Positions 1-9,322 of a DNA stretch of 27,074 bases are shown here, piece after piece. How positions within the stretch are numbered: the first letter of the stretch is position 1; the number at the start of each line of letters is the position of its first letter. The position numbers were made by a program, and so were the translations under genes. Source of the DNA: JAVBOF01 sp031550915 (GTDB lineage: Bacteria; Bacillota; Clostridia; Christensenellales; MGBC116941); the NCBI GenBank assembly GCA_031550915.1, contig JAVBOF010000123.1, forward strand, positions 1 through 27,074, written 5' to 3'. Below the pieces are notes generated by a model. The model worked only from the letters and a program-made list of their open reading frames with translations, did no database searches and was not told where the DNA came from.

Positions 1-188
1 TTATGAAGTGTGTTGACATTGCTATCATTCTCTAAAACAAGCAGCGTGCGTATATAAAGATCGCAGATCGTATCGCCGATAAATGCCAACACCAGCGCAT
101 TCATCATGCGGACATCCCTTTCCTGCATGGGTTCTGAAGAAAGGGCTGAAATGATATTAGCACAATATTTTTCCGTATTGGATTCCAT
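1..188 (-). CDS. mrnC: Mini-ribonuclease III (MrnC), N-terminal part, runs off the left edge
   Basis: The minus strand reads from an ATG at 188 to the window edge without a stop, giving 62 residues. The stretch MNALVLAFIGDTICDLYIR followed by a leucine-rich segment and ...NTLH matches the start of the Mini-III RNase fold, whose family pattern is roughly LALAYIGDA-x-YE-x-YVR ... LHK; the Asp of the GD pair is the expected catalytic acid. The family matures 23S rRNA ends in Firmicutes as a homodimer lacking a dsRNA-binding domain. An in-frame stop at 198-200 rules out a start further upstream. No good Shine-Dalgarno is visible. A TAGAAT box at 195-200, with TTGCCT at 217-222 and a 16-nt spacer, would make the mRNA nearly leaderless, but this is weak. 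In Bacillus mrnC lies near cysS and rlmB, upstream of the rpoB region, which fits the neighbourhood. Confidence 0.8.
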   Translation of the reverse strand, partial: MESNTEKYCANIISALSSEPMQERDVRMMNALVLAFIGDTICDLYIRTLLVLENDSNVNTLH

Positions 189-268
189 GGAAGTATTCTA
201 TCATATGTGACGGAGAAGGCAAGAAGTGATTTATATACAAGCATATTTGTTTTGGGTGAGCTACAAAG

Positions 269-295
269 AAAATAACGGCTATTAGCCGCTATTTT
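269..295 (-). terminator. Rho-independent terminator of the LRR/Big_2 gene
   Basis: A 12-bp stem (269-280 with 284-295, one G-T pair on the minus strand, 3-nt loop) ends in TTTT when read on the minus strand. It lies 30 nt past the stop of the secreted LRR protein and upstream of mrnC, so it should separate the two minus-strand genes. Confidence 0.75.
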
Positions 296-324
296 CCGAA
301 AAGTATAATGAAGAAAGAATGAAT

Positions 325-1365
325 TCAGTTAACCTTCAAAGTAAAGTAGGAAGATTTACCACCGGCCTTTGCATAAATGCGGCAACTTCCTTTTTTCTTG
401 GCCGTGATTTTACCGGTACTGCTTATTGCGGCAACATTTTTATTGGACGAACTATATGTTATCTTTACTTTTGCTTTTGCGGGGCTTGTTGTAGTTTTTA
501 CGCTTATCGTATAGCTCTTGCCGCGTTTTAATGTACGGGTGTACTTGCTTATTTGTATGCGGGTGACCTTTACCTTAACGCTTGCTGAAGGTGTCGCCAC
601 AACAGAGGTTGGTGCGGTGACGATGTTTACAGCAAATTTGCTTAGCGTATTCGGTGTGTTTTTATTCTTCACGTTGACCGACACCGTACCGTTGCCAAGC
701 TCTTTGGGCTTTAAGGTGAGCGTGGTGATACCGGACCATGCGGCGTCTACAAACTGTGGAGCGCTTACATCTATCTCTCCCGGTTCCAGCATTTTTGAAT
801 AGAGAGGATCGAAGTAATAGTTTATTCCATCATGGCTTACAAAATTACATACATGCACCGGAACGGCAGCGTTGCCAATGGAAAGATTATCGAGTCCGCC
901 AAGCATACCGGATGTACCGAAGCGTACGACTCCGATCTTGCTTTGAGGCCAACGCACATCCAGCCATTCTGCCTCGGGAACAATTGCCAGTGTTTCGAAC
1001 GTAAGATAATTGCAGGATACATTGAATTCTTCGAAATACTTTCCGTTCAGCTCGTTTAGATCCGTCAGGAAGTTATCCGAAACATCCAGCTTGTTGACTT
1101 TTGAATAGGATAGCACTACCGCAAGCCCGGTTAGGCTGCGGATATTGAAACCATTCAGGTGCATATCCGTATAAGTGCATTGGGCTATTCTAGCGGGATA
1201 TATCGGCGCGTCCGTGCTGCCGTTGCCCAGCCAAACGTTTATCGCTGTACGCAAATTAGCGTCTGGAATGTTGATTTCCCCTTCTGCGGAAGCTAATCCC
1301 GGAATGAACATGACCGCAAAAAGTGCTATGATTAGTATTGTAGATATAATGCGTTTATTCTTCAA
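325..1365 (-). CDS. Secreted leucine-rich-repeat-like protein with C-terminal bacterial Ig-like (Big_2) domain
   Basis: 346 residues. Residues 1-27 form a signal peptide (charged start, hydrophobic core, cut after LASA). Residues about 30-150 resemble irregular leucine-rich repeats (DANLRTAINVWLG opening, then LDVSDNFLTDLNELN). Residues about 264-346 form a Big_2-type domain with the typical pattern of lysine-rich strands, YSSSNKNVAAISSTGKITA and a closing KGSCRIYAK. The middle has no recognised domain. There is no sortase motif or S-layer domain, so it is probably released or loosely wall-bound. The start is TTG at 1365, chosen because GAGGGAG sits 9 nt upstream and the signal peptide begins there. 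It has its own promoter (1404-1432) and terminator (269-295), so it is monocistronic. Its substrate is unknown. Confidence 0.85.
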   Translation of the reverse strand: MKNKRIISTILIIALFAVMFIPGLASAEGEINIPDANLRTAINVWLGNGSTDAPIYPARIAQCTYTDMHLNGFNIRSLTGLAVVLSYSKVNKLDVSDNFLTDLNELNGKYFEEFNVSCNYLTFETLAIVPEAEWLDVRWPQSKIGVVRFGTSGMLGGLDNLSIGNAAVPVHVCNFVSHDGINYYFDPLYSKMLEPGEIDVSAPQFVDAAWSGITTLTLKPKELGNGTVSVNVKNKNTPNTLSKFAVNIVTAPTSVVATPSASVKVKVTRIQISKYTRTLKRGKSYTISVKTTTSPAKAKVKITYSSSNKNVAAISSTGKITAKKKGSCRIYAKAGGKSSYFTLKVN

Positions 1366-1403
1366 ATCTGTCGCTCCCTCAACAGATTTTTCTGATATAC
1401 TGG

Positions 1404-1432
1404 ATTATATTCCATTTATTTAATAATTTCAA
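1404..1432 (-). promoter_or_regulatory. SigmaA-type promoter of the LRR/Big_2 gene
   Basis: On the minus strand TTGAAA (1427-1432) and TATAAT (1404-1409) are separated by exactly 17 nt, about 40 nt upstream of the TTG start. It is divergent from the rpoB promoter. Confidence 0.75.
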
Positions 1433-1490
1433 CCTTAATATTACGAAATTATTAAATATTGAAAAAAACTTTGCAATATTTAAAATCGTC

Positions 1491-1519
1491 TTGACATCCT
1501 TTCCGCTGCGTGTTAAAAT
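1491..1519 (+). promoter_or_regulatory. SigmaA-type promoter of rpoBC
   Basis: TTGACA (1491-1496), a 17-nt spacer and TAAAAT (1514-1519). It predicts a transcript starting near 1526 with a leader of about 170 nt before the rpoB ATG. No other promoter-like pair of comparable quality is visible before rpoB. Confidence 0.8.
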
Positions 1520-1525
1520 CATAAA

Positions 1526-1696
1526 CTGCGTTAATGTAATTAGAGTGAGGTATTATGCCCTCTTGATAGGCTTTTATGAAAGCATTTTTGAATAAAAAGT
1601 GCTTTTGAGGGAGATACTAAAACTTAGTGCATTTTTCAGCCATACCAAATTAAAGTTATTAAATTTGGAAACAAAACGTTAGGGGTGTGAGACTTT
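1526..1696 (+). promoter_or_regulatory. Structured 5' leader of rpoB with mini-ORF
   Basis: The gap 1366-1696 holds no gene; it contains two divergent promoters and this leader. Visible elements are GAGG followed by a three-codon frame ATG-CCC-TCT-TGA at 1555-1566; a CCCTC (1558-1562) that can pair with GAGGG (1607-1611); inside that, a hairpin at 1579-1605 (arms AAAGCATTTTT and AAAAA-g-TGCTTT, one bulged G); and a small inverted repeat CCAAATT/AATTTGG further on. The hairpin is followed by only four T residues, so whether it terminates is uncertain. Function is inferred; I do not recognise a known leader class. Confidence 0.4.
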
Positions 1697-4600
1697 ATGG
1701 TCCATGAGGTGCAGATGGGAACGAGGACAAGGATGAGTTTCAGCAGGATAGAAGAAGTCCTCGATATGCCGGACCTTATCGAAGTACAAAAAAATTCCTA
1801 CCAGCAGTTTCTTAAAGAAGGCCTAAGAGAAGTTCTTAACGATATCTCACCTATAACCGATTATTCCGAGAACCTAGTCTTGGAATTCATGGATTATTAT
1901 CTTGACAATAATCCGAAATATAGTGTGGAAGAATGTAAGGAGCGGGACGTAAATTATTCGGCTCCTCTTAAAGTTATCGTTCGGCTGATAAACAAAGAAA
2001 CCGGTGAAGTGAAGGAACAGGAAGTGTTTATGGGGGATTTTCCCATAATGACGGAACAGGGGACCTTCATTATTAACGGAGCTGAAAGGGTAATTGTCAG
2101 CCAGCTTGTACGCTCGCCGGGTGTGTATTACGATATGCAGATAGACAAGACCGGTAAAGAGCTTTATGAAGCGACGCTTATACCAAACAGGGGCGCCTGG
2201 CTTGAATATGAGATGGATAGCAACGACTGTGTGTTTGTGCGCGTAGACAGGACGCGAAAGTTGCCTGTTACCATTCTTTTGAGGGCGCTTGGAGTTGGGA
2301 AAGAATCTGAGATACGTGAGCTTATCGGTGAAACCGAGCAGCTTTCAGCTACTTTAAAAAGGGACAGCACTGCAAACGAAGAAGAAGGCTTGCTGGAGGT
2401 ATACAAGCGTTTAAGGCCGGGTGAGCCTCCGACAGTTGAAAGCGCCAGATCCTTGCTGAACAGCCTGTTTTTTGATCCAAAGCGTTATGATCTTGCAAGG
2501 GTCGGCAGATATACATTCAATAAGAAGCTATCCCTTGGAACGAGGCTGAGCAACAAAGTTTTGGCGCAACCGATAAAGCACCCTAAGACTGGTAAGGTAT
2601 TGGCAAAAGAAGGAACATACCTTAACCGTGAAAAGGCGTTTGAGATACAAAATCAGGGTATAAACGAAGCATTCGTTATGATAGAGGATAGGGAAGTTAA
2701 GATCCTTGGCAATAACTTTGTTGATCCGAAGGGCTTTTTGCCATTCGATCCGAAGGAAGTGGGATTGAATGAAAACGTTCATTACCCAACCCTTTGCGAT
2801 ATCATGGAATCCGTCGGCAAAGGCGGAGAAGATCAACTGAAACAGCTTATCAAGGACAGGTTTGATGAGCTTATTCCAAAGCATATACATAAGGACGATA
2901 TAATAGCGTCGGTAAACTATATATTTGGCCTCAGCCAGGTGATAGGCAATACCGACGATATTGACCATCTTGGAAACCGCAGGCTTAGGAGCGTAGGCGA
3001 GCTTTTGCAGAACCAGATACGCGTTGGCCTTGCTAGGTTAGAAAGAGTAGTGCGCGAACGCATGTCCATTCAGGATATGGATGTTGCTACGCCAAGTAAT
3101 TTGATAAATATACGCCCGGTTTCCGCGGCGATAAAAGAGTTCTTTGGAAGCAGCCAGCTTTCGCAGTTTATGGACCAGACGAACCCGCTTGCGGAACTGA
3201 CCCATAAGAGAAGGTTGAGTGCTCTTGGGCCGGGGGGGCTGAACAGGGAACGCGCCAGCTTTGAAGTGCGTGACGTTCATCACAGCCATTACGGCCGCAT
3301 GTGCCCAATAGAAACGCCGGAAGGCCCCAACATTGGTTTAATCGGCTCGCTCTCCACTTATGCGCGGATCAACGAATATGGCTTTATAGAATCTCCGTAT
3401 AGAAAGGTCGATAAAGCTACAGGCGTGGTAACAGAGGACATTGAATACCTTACGGCTGATATAGAGGATGAATACGTAGTTGCGCAGGCGAATGAAGCGC
3501 TTGACAGCGAAGGCAGGTTTGTAGACGAACGTGTTACGAGCCGTATAAGGCATGAAATTGTTGAAGTACCCAGGGACGAGATAGACTATATGGACGTTAG
3601 TCCGAAGCAGGTCGTATCGGTAGCTACGGCTATGATACCGTTCCTTGAGAATGATGACGCCAACCGCGCGCTGATGGGATCGAACATGCAGAGGCAGGCT
3701 GTGCCGCTCCTGCGCACCGAAGCCCCGATCGTCGGAACGGGTATGGAATATAAGGCTGCGTGCGATTCCGGAGTTATGCAGCTTGCATACAACAGCGGAA
3801 CAGTAAAGAATGTTTCGGCAAACGAGATAATCATCGAAGAGGACGACGGAAACGAAAGGCAATATAAGCTGATAAAGTTTACGAGATCCAATCAAGGCAC
3901 ATGCATTAACCAAAAACCCATAGTCAATATTGGCGACAGGGTGGAAAAAGGCGCTGTTATAGCTGATGGGCCGAGCACAAACGAAGGCGAGATATCGCTT
4001 GGCAGAAACATCCTTATCGGGTTCATGACATGGGAAGGGTACAACTACGAGGACGCTATACTTATCAGTGAAAAGCTGGTCAAGGATGACGTCTTTACAT
4101 CGATACATATAGAGGAATATGAATCAGAAGCCCGCGATACGAAACTTGGGCCGGAAGAGATAACAAGGGATATACCTAACGTCGGTGAAGAAGCTCTGAA
4201 AGACCTGGATGCAAGAGGAATAGTGCGCATCGGTGCGGAGGTAATGGCCGGGGATATCCTTGTTGGCAAAGTCACGCCGAAGGGTGAAACCGAACTAACC
4301 GCTGAGGAAAGGCTGCTTCGCGCCATATTCGGCGAAAAAGCCCGCGAAGTTAGGGATACTTCCCTGCGCGTCCCGCATGGCGAAGGCGGTATCATCGTTG
4401 ACGTAAAGGTGTTTACGCGCGAAAACCGCGATGAGTTATCGCCGGGGGTCAACCAGCTTGTGCGTGTGTATATAGCGCAAAAACGCAAAATAAGCGTTGG
4501 CGATAAGATGGCCGGCCGTCATGGCAACAAGGGCGTTATCAGTATGATTTTACCGGAGGAGGATATGCCTTTCCTGCCGGATGGCACGCCGCTGGAGATT

Positions 4601-5407
4601 GTTTTGAATCCGCTTGGAGTTCCTTCTCGTATGAATATCGGGCAGGTTTTGGAGGTCCATCTTGGCTTGGCCGCAAAACAGCTCGATTGGCTCATTGCGA
4701 CACCGGTTTTTGACGGGGCGAATGAAGACGATATAATGGATCATCTTGAAAAGGCAGGATTTGGCCGCGACGGCAAGATGGTGCTATATGATGGCAGGAC
4801 CGGAGAACCTTTTGAAAACAAGGTTACCGTCGGCTATATGTACATATTGAAACTGGCGCATCTTGTTGATGATAAGATCCATGCCAGATCAACCGGGCCA
4901 TATTCACTGGTAACGCAACAGCCTCTTGGCGGCAAGGCCCAATTTGGAGGCCAGCGCTTTGGAGAGATGGAAGTTTGGGCTTTGGAGGCGTATGGAGCCG
5001 CGCACACTTTGCAAGAGATACTTACCGTAAAATCGGACGATATCGTTGGGCGCGTAAAAACATACGAAAGTATAGTAAAAGGGGAGAACATCCCCGAGCC
5101 TGGAATACCCGAATCGTTCAAGGTGCTGATAAAAGAGCTGCAGAGCTTGTCTCTTGATGTCAAAGTGTATGCGGAAGACAACGAAGAGATTGCTATAAAG
5201 GAATCGGCAGAAGATGATATCGGCGCGTTGGATGTTAATATCGAAGGTACGGAAGATTCGGTGAAGCCTGAGACCGAATACAGGCCTATGCCGATATTGA
5301 CCGATGATGAATCTGATGATATTGGGGATATAGACGATCTGGACGATCTTGGCGACCTCGATGTTGAGCTGAACATCGACGGTTTGGACGAAGACGACGA
5401 TATTTAG
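1697..5407 (+). CDS. rpoB: DNA-directed RNA polymerase beta subunit
   Basis: 1236 residues, usual Firmicutes size. It forms the catalytic core of RNA polymerase with RpoC. The N-terminus (GTRTRMSFSRIEEVLDMPDLI) is typical. The rifampicin pocket is at residues 484-511 (SSQLSQFMDQ to RRLSALG), with Q490, D493, H503, R506 and S508 in the sensitive state (E. coli numbering +23). The downstream VRDVHHSHYGRMCPIETPEG block, the KMAGRHGNKGV segment and the C-terminal GGKAQFGGQRFGEMEVWALEAYGA clamp segment are intact. The last 35 or so residues are a strongly acidic tail made mostly of Asp, Leu and Ile. The ATG at 1697 was chosen because it gives the conserved N-terminus; AGGGG lies 11 nt upstream, a long spacing. 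rpoC follows after 104 nt. Unlike the common order, no rplJ/rplL precedes it; a divergent surface-protein gene does. Confidence 0.98.
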   Translation: MVHEVQMGTRTRMSFSRIEEVLDMPDLIEVQKNSYQQFLKEGLREVLNDISPITDYSENLVLEFMDYYLDNNPKYSVEECKERDVNYSAPLKVIVRLINKETGEVKEQEVFMGDFPIMTEQGTFIINGAERVIVSQLVRSPGVYYDMQIDKTGKELYEATLIPNRGAWLEYEMDSNDCVFVRVDRTRKLPVTILLRALGVGKESEIRELIGETEQLSATLKRDSTANEEEGLLEVYKRLRPGEPPTVESARSLLNSLFFDPKRYDLARVGRYTFNKKLSLGTRLSNKVLAQPIKHPKTGKVLAKEGTYLNREKAFEIQNQGINEAFVMIEDREVKILGNNFVDPKGFLPFDPKEVGLNENVHYPTLCDIMESVGKGGEDQLKQLIKDRFDELIPKHIHKDDIIASVNYIFGLSQVIGNTDDIDHLGNRRLRSVGELLQNQIRVGLARLERVVRERMSIQDMDVATPSNLINIRPVSAAIKEFFGSSQLSQFMDQTNPLAELTHKRRLSALGPGGLNRERASFEVRDVHHSHYGRMCPIETPEGPNIGLIGSLSTYARINEYGFIESPYRKVDKATGVVTEDIEYLTADIEDEYVVAQANEALDSEGRFVDERVTSRIRHEIVEVPRDEIDYMDVSPKQVVSVATAMIPFLENDDANRALMGSNMQRQAVPLLRTEAPIVGTGMEYKAACDSGVMQLAYNSGTVKNVSANEIIIEEDDGNERQYKLIKFTRSNQGTCINQKPIVNIGDRVEKGAVIADGPSTNEGEISLGRNILIGFMTWEGYNYEDAILISEKLVKDDVFTSIHIEEYESEARDTKLGPEEITRDIPNVGEEALKDLDARGIVRIGAEVMAGDILVGKVTPKGETELTAEERLLRAIFGEKAREVRDTSLRVPHGEGGIIVDVKVFTRENRDELSPGVNQLVRVYIAQKRKISVGDKMAGRHGNKGVISMILPEEDMPFLPDGTPLEIVLNPLGVPSRMNIGQVLEVHLGLAAKQLDWLIATPVFDGANEDDIMDHLEKAGFGRDGKMVLYDGRTGEPFENKVTVGYMYILKLAHLVDDKIHARSTGPYSLVTQQPLGGKAQFGGQRFGEMEVWALEAYGAAHTLQEILTVKSDDIVGRVKTYESIVKGENIPEPGIPESFKVLIKELQSLSLDVKVYAEDNEEIAIKESAEDDIGALDVNIEGTEDSVKPETEYRPMPILTDDESDDIGDIDDLDDLGDLDVELNIDGLDEDDDI

Positions 5408-5431
5408 GATAGCGGGCAAAGATTGGTAGCT

Positions 5432-5452
5432 GGAAGCCCGCCGTGGGCTCCC
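5432..5452 (+). other. Small hairpin in the rpoB-rpoC spacer
   Basis: AGCCC (5435-5439) pairs with GGGCT (5445-5449) around a 5-nt loop, extended by GG/CC after one mismatch. There is no T-tract, so it is not a terminator. It may be an RNA-processing or stability element; this is inference. Confidence 0.3.
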
Positions 5453-5511
5453 GTGATACAACCCCGTAACTTGATAAACATATTTCGACTACGCAAAGGG
5501 GGACGTAACTG

Positions 5512-8500
5512 TTGTTTGAACTGAATAACTTCGACAGCATACAAATAAGCCTGGCATCGCCTGAAAAAATACGAGAATGGTCTCATGGCGAAGTCAAAAA
5601 ACCTGAAACGATCAATTACCGCACATTGAAGCCTGAAAAAGACGGGCTTTTCTGTGAACGTATCTTTGGGCCGCAAAAGGATTGGGAATGCCATTGCGGA
5701 AGGTATAAGAGGGTTCGTTATAAGGGCATTATCTGCGATAAATGCGGCGTGGAGGTAACGCGCGCAAAGGTCCGCCGTGAAAGGATGGGCCATATTGAGC
5801 TTGCGGCGCCCGTTTCCCACATTTGGTACTTTAAGGGGATACCGTCAAGGATGGGTCTTCTATTGGATATGTCTCCAAGATCATTGGAAAAGATACTGTA
5901 TTTTGCTTCTTTTGTAGTAACGGATCCGGGCGATACTCCGTTGAGCTATATGCAGCTATTGAACGATAGGGAGTACCGCGAAGCGCAACAGCAGTACGGA
6001 GATCAATTTAAAGCCGGAATGGGCGCCGAGGCAGTCAAAGAACTATTGAAAAATATCGATGTTGCCGAAAGCGCCAAAAAACTTCGTCAGGAGCTTAAGG
6101 AAACCACAGGGCAGAAGCGAATCCGTGCGGTAAAAAGGCTTGAGGTTATAGAGGCTTTCCATAAGAGCGGGAATAAGCCGGAATGGATCATTTTGGATGT
6201 TGTGCCCGTTATTCCACCCGAGATCCGCCCGATGGTACAGCTGGACGGCGGAAGGTTCGCCACTAGCGATCTGAACGACCTTTACAGGAGAGTCATAAAC
6301 AGAAACAACAGACTGAAAAGGCTTTTGGAGCTGAAAGCTCCGGATATAATCGTCCGCAACGAAAAACGTATGCTGCAGGAAGCCGTAGATGCGCTCATAG
6401 ACAATGGCAGGCGCGGAAGGCCTGTAACGGGACCTGGCAATCGTGCGCTGAAGTCGCTTTCTGATATGCTTCGAGGCAAACAGGGAAGGTTCCGTCAGAA
6501 TCTTCTTGGAAAGCGCGTGGACTATTCCGGCCGAAGCGTTATCGTAGTTGGGCCAGAATTAAAGATGTTCCAGTGCGGGTTGCCCAAGGAAATGGCGCTT
6601 GAGCTTTTCAAACCATTTGTTATGAAGAAGTTGGTAGAGGAAAAATTCGCCCACAATATAAAGAGCGCCAAGCGTATGGTAGAAAGGGTAAAACCGGAGG
6701 TTTGGGATGTTTTGGAAGACGTTATAAAGGATCATCCGGTATTGCTGAACCGCGCGCCTACACTTCACAGGCTTGGGATACAGGCTTTTGAGCCGGTCCT
6801 TGTTGAAGGCCGCGCGTTGAAGATACATCCGCTGGTATGTACAGCTTATAACGCAGACTTTGACGGCGACCAGATGGCCGTGCATGTGCCGCTATCGGTT
6901 GAGGCCCAGGCAGAGGCACGCTTCCTTATGCTCGCTGCAAACAATATATTAAAGCCGCAGGATGGCAAGCCCGTTGTTAGCCCGACGCAGGATATGGTCA
7001 TAGGCTCATACTACATGACTATAGAAAAAGCTGGGATGAAGGGCGAAGGCATGTTCTTCTCCACTCCGCATGAGGCGGTAATAGCGTATCAGACCGGCGG
7101 TATAGCCCTGCAGTCTATAATCAACGTAAGAGTGCAAAACGAAACCGAGGACGGGTTGATATCCGCAATATTGAAGACCACGGTCGGCAGGATAATATTC
7201 AATGAAGCCATACCTCAGGATCTTGGCTTTGTGGACAGAAGTATACCCGGCAACGAACTCTTGCCGGAAATCAACGGCCTTGTAGATAAGAAGGAGCTTG
7301 GAAAGATAGTCGACAGATGTTTCCGCGTACACGGGACATCAAAGACATCGACTGTGCTGGATAATATCAAAAAGCTTGGCTTTGCGTACTCCACAAAAGG
7401 CGCAATAACTGTAAGCGTCAGCGATATAACCATTCCAGAAAAGAAAAAGGAGCTTTTGGCAGAGGCGGAAAAGCGCGTTGTTGAGATTGAGAGACAGTTC
7501 AAGCGCGGCCTCTTGAGCGAAAAGGAACGAAAAGACAGCGTTATCAAGGTATGGGGAAATACCACCGATGAGGTTACAAAAGAGCTTATGGATACGCTGG
7601 ATAGGTTTAATCCCATATATATGATGGCCAACTCTGGCGCTCGAGGAAGCGTAAACCAGATTCGCCAGCTTGCGGGCATGCGCGGACTTATGGCCGATCC
7701 GAGCGGTGAGATCATAGAGTTGCCGATCCGTGCGAATTTCCGAGAAGGCCTTACGGTTTTGGAATTCTTCATTTCGACCCACGGCGCCAGAAAAGGTCTC
7801 GCTGATACCGCGTTGAGGACGGCGGACTCGGGATATTTAACAAGAAGGCTTGTAGACGTCAGCCAGGATGTTATTGTCAGGGATTTGGATTGCTTTGAAG
7901 GCGTTAGCATCAAAGGCGTATGGGTCAGCGATATAATGAATGGAAAAGAGCTTATTGAGCCTTTGATAAACAGACTATTGGGAAGATATACGGTTGAAAG
8001 CGTTGTTCATCCCGAAACAGGCGAAGTTATCATCGAAGCAAATGAAATGATAACCAATGAGATTGCGGATCAGATAATAGAGGCTGGAATTCAAAAGGTT
8101 TGCATACGAAGTGTTTTAACGTGCCGAAGCCCTTACGGGGTTTGCGCAAAATGCTATGGCGCTAATATGTCCTCGGCAGAACTGGTATCCATCGGGGAAG
8201 CTGTCGGTATAATCGCCGCTCAGTCGATCGGGGAGCCCGGTACCCAGCTTACAATGCGTACCTTCCATACAGGCGGCGTTGCCACGGCAGAGGATATTAC
8301 TCAAGGTTTGCCGCGTGTAGAAGAGCTTTTTGAAGCGCGTAAACCGAAGGGTCAGGCAGTTATATCGGAAATCAGCGGCACGGTGCAGATGAATGACTCC
8401 AAAAAGAAACGCGAAATTATAGTCTCAAATGACGATGGTGAATCAGGTACCTACCTAATACCTTTCGGATCCAGGCTCAAGGTAGTTGACGGACAGACGG

Positions 8501-9192
8501 TCGAAGCAGGCGACGAGCTGACGGAAGGCCCGATCAATCCGCATGACATATTAAAAATAAAAGGCCTTGGCGGGGTACAGCATTATCTGCTTAAAGAAGT
8601 ACAGATGGTTTACCGGCTGCAGGGCGTTGAGATAAGCGATAAGCATTTGGAGGTAATAGTCCGCCAGATGCTGCGAAAAGTCCGCATCGAGGATGCCGGT
8701 GATACTAATATGCTGCCGGGAGAACTCGTAGATATCTTCCGCTTTGAACAGGCGAATGACGCGGTATATAATTCAGGCGGCCAGCCGGCGGTTGCAAAGC
8801 GCGTACTGCTTGGCATAACTAAAGCATCTTTGGCTACGGACAGCTTCCTGAGCGCGGCCAGCTTCCAGGAAACCACAAGGGTTTTGACTGAGGCGGCTAT
8901 AAAGGGCAAGATGGATCCGTTGCTCGGACTGAAAGAAAACGTTATTATCGGCAAGCTGATTCCTGCGGGCACCGGAATGAAACGATATAAAAATATATCA
9001 GTCGAACCGGATGCTATTGTCAGGGATATCAATATCGAAGGTATGACGGAATATATCGGCGCTGAAATCAGCTCGGAAGTCGTAGAGGCAAAGATTGAAG
9101 AAGCCGCCGTTATAGAAGCGCCTGATATCGATCTTGATGTGGATATCGATATAGGTCCACTTGATCTGGATGAACTCGGTATTGAAGACTGA
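5512..9192 (+). CDS. rpoC: DNA-directed RNA polymerase beta' subunit
   Basis: 1226 residues, close to the Bacillus length and without large lineage insertions. The N-terminal zinc site is C60, C62, C75, C78. The catalytic Mg motif NADFDGD is at 447-453. The second zinc site is C794, C871, C878, C881. The bridge-helix/trigger-loop region (GGVATAEDITQGLPRVEELFEAR and the preceding QSIGEPGTQLTMRTFHTGG) is intact. The C-terminus carries an acidic Asp/Ile/Leu tail similar in style to that of RpoB. The start is TTG at 5512, with AAAGGGGG 9 nt upstream and the expected first residues MFELNNFDSIQI. It is transcribed with rpoB, and a long inverted repeat follows 43 nt after the stop. Confidence 0.98.
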   Translation: MFELNNFDSIQISLASPEKIREWSHGEVKKPETINYRTLKPEKDGLFCERIFGPQKDWECHCGRYKRVRYKGIICDKCGVEVTRAKVRRERMGHIELAAPVSHIWYFKGIPSRMGLLLDMSPRSLEKILYFASFVVTDPGDTPLSYMQLLNDREYREAQQQYGDQFKAGMGAEAVKELLKNIDVAESAKKLRQELKETTGQKRIRAVKRLEVIEAFHKSGNKPEWIILDVVPVIPPEIRPMVQLDGGRFATSDLNDLYRRVINRNNRLKRLLELKAPDIIVRNEKRMLQEAVDALIDNGRRGRPVTGPGNRALKSLSDMLRGKQGRFRQNLLGKRVDYSGRSVIVVGPELKMFQCGLPKEMALELFKPFVMKKLVEEKFAHNIKSAKRMVERVKPEVWDVLEDVIKDHPVLLNRAPTLHRLGIQAFEPVLVEGRALKIHPLVCTAYNADFDGDQMAVHVPLSVEAQAEARFLMLAANNILKPQDGKPVVSPTQDMVIGSYYMTIEKAGMKGEGMFFSTPHEAVIAYQTGGIALQSIINVRVQNETEDGLISAILKTTVGRIIFNEAIPQDLGFVDRSIPGNELLPEINGLVDKKELGKIVDRCFRVHGTSKTSTVLDNIKKLGFAYSTKGAITVSVSDITIPEKKKELLAEAEKRVVEIERQFKRGLLSEKERKDSVIKVWGNTTDEVTKELMDTLDRFNPIYMMANSGARGSVNQIRQLAGMRGLMADPSGEIIELPIRANFREGLTVLEFFISTHGARKGLADTALRTADSGYLTRRLVDVSQDVIVRDLDCFEGVSIKGVWVSDIMNGKELIEPLINRLLGRYTVESVVHPETGEVIIEANEMITNEIADQIIEAGIQKVCIRSVLTCRSPYGVCAKCYGANMSSAELVSIGEAVGIIAAQSIGEPGTQLTMRTFHTGGVATAEDITQGLPRVEELFEARKPKGQAVISEISGTVQMNDSKKKREIIVSNDDGESGTYLIPFGSRLKVVDGQTVEAGDELTEGPINPHDILKIKGLGGVQHYLLKEVQMVYRLQGVEISDKHLEVIVRQMLRKVRIEDAGDTNMLPGELVDIFRFEQANDAVYNSGGQPAVAKRVLLGITKASLATDSFLSAASFQETTRVLTEAAIKGKMDPLLGLKENVIIGKLIPAGTGMKRYKNISVEPDAIVRDINIEGMTEYIGAEISSEVVEAKIEEAAVIEAPDIDLDVDIDIGPLDLDELGIED

Positions 9193-9234
9193 GCTGACAA
9201 TATAACCGGTTACGTATACTTTTGACGATGATTT

Positions 9235-9266
9235 ACAGCCGCATAACGGATACTTTATGCGGCTGT
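9235..9266 (+). terminator. Inverted repeat at the end of the rpoBC operon
   Basis: A perfect 12-bp stem, ACAGCCGCATAA (9235-9246) with TTATGCGGCTGT (9255-9266), and an 8-nt loop. It lacks a good T-tract on either strand, so termination may be partial, letting some transcription continue into the next gene. Confidence 0.6.
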
Positions 9267-9322
9267 AGTTGCATAAAAACAGGGACATGCCGTTTCAGGC
9301 AAAAATGTGCGGGGGGAAACAT

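Noticed and set aside
195..222. Near-leaderless promoter for mrnC (TTGCCT, 16 nt, TAGAAT)
   Set aside because: Weak -35, and the start would coincide with the ATG; mentioned under mrnC but not called.
3149..3226. Rifampicin-resistance changes in rpoB
   Set aside because: The key positions Q490, D493, H503, R506 and S508 carry the sensitive residues; A499 for Ser is, as I recall, usual in Firmicutes.
3338..4108. Long minus-strand open frame inside rpoB (others at 4834-5376 and 7215-7913)
   Set aside because: Antisense to highly conserved rpoB/rpoC codons, without ribosome sites and with shadow-like composition.
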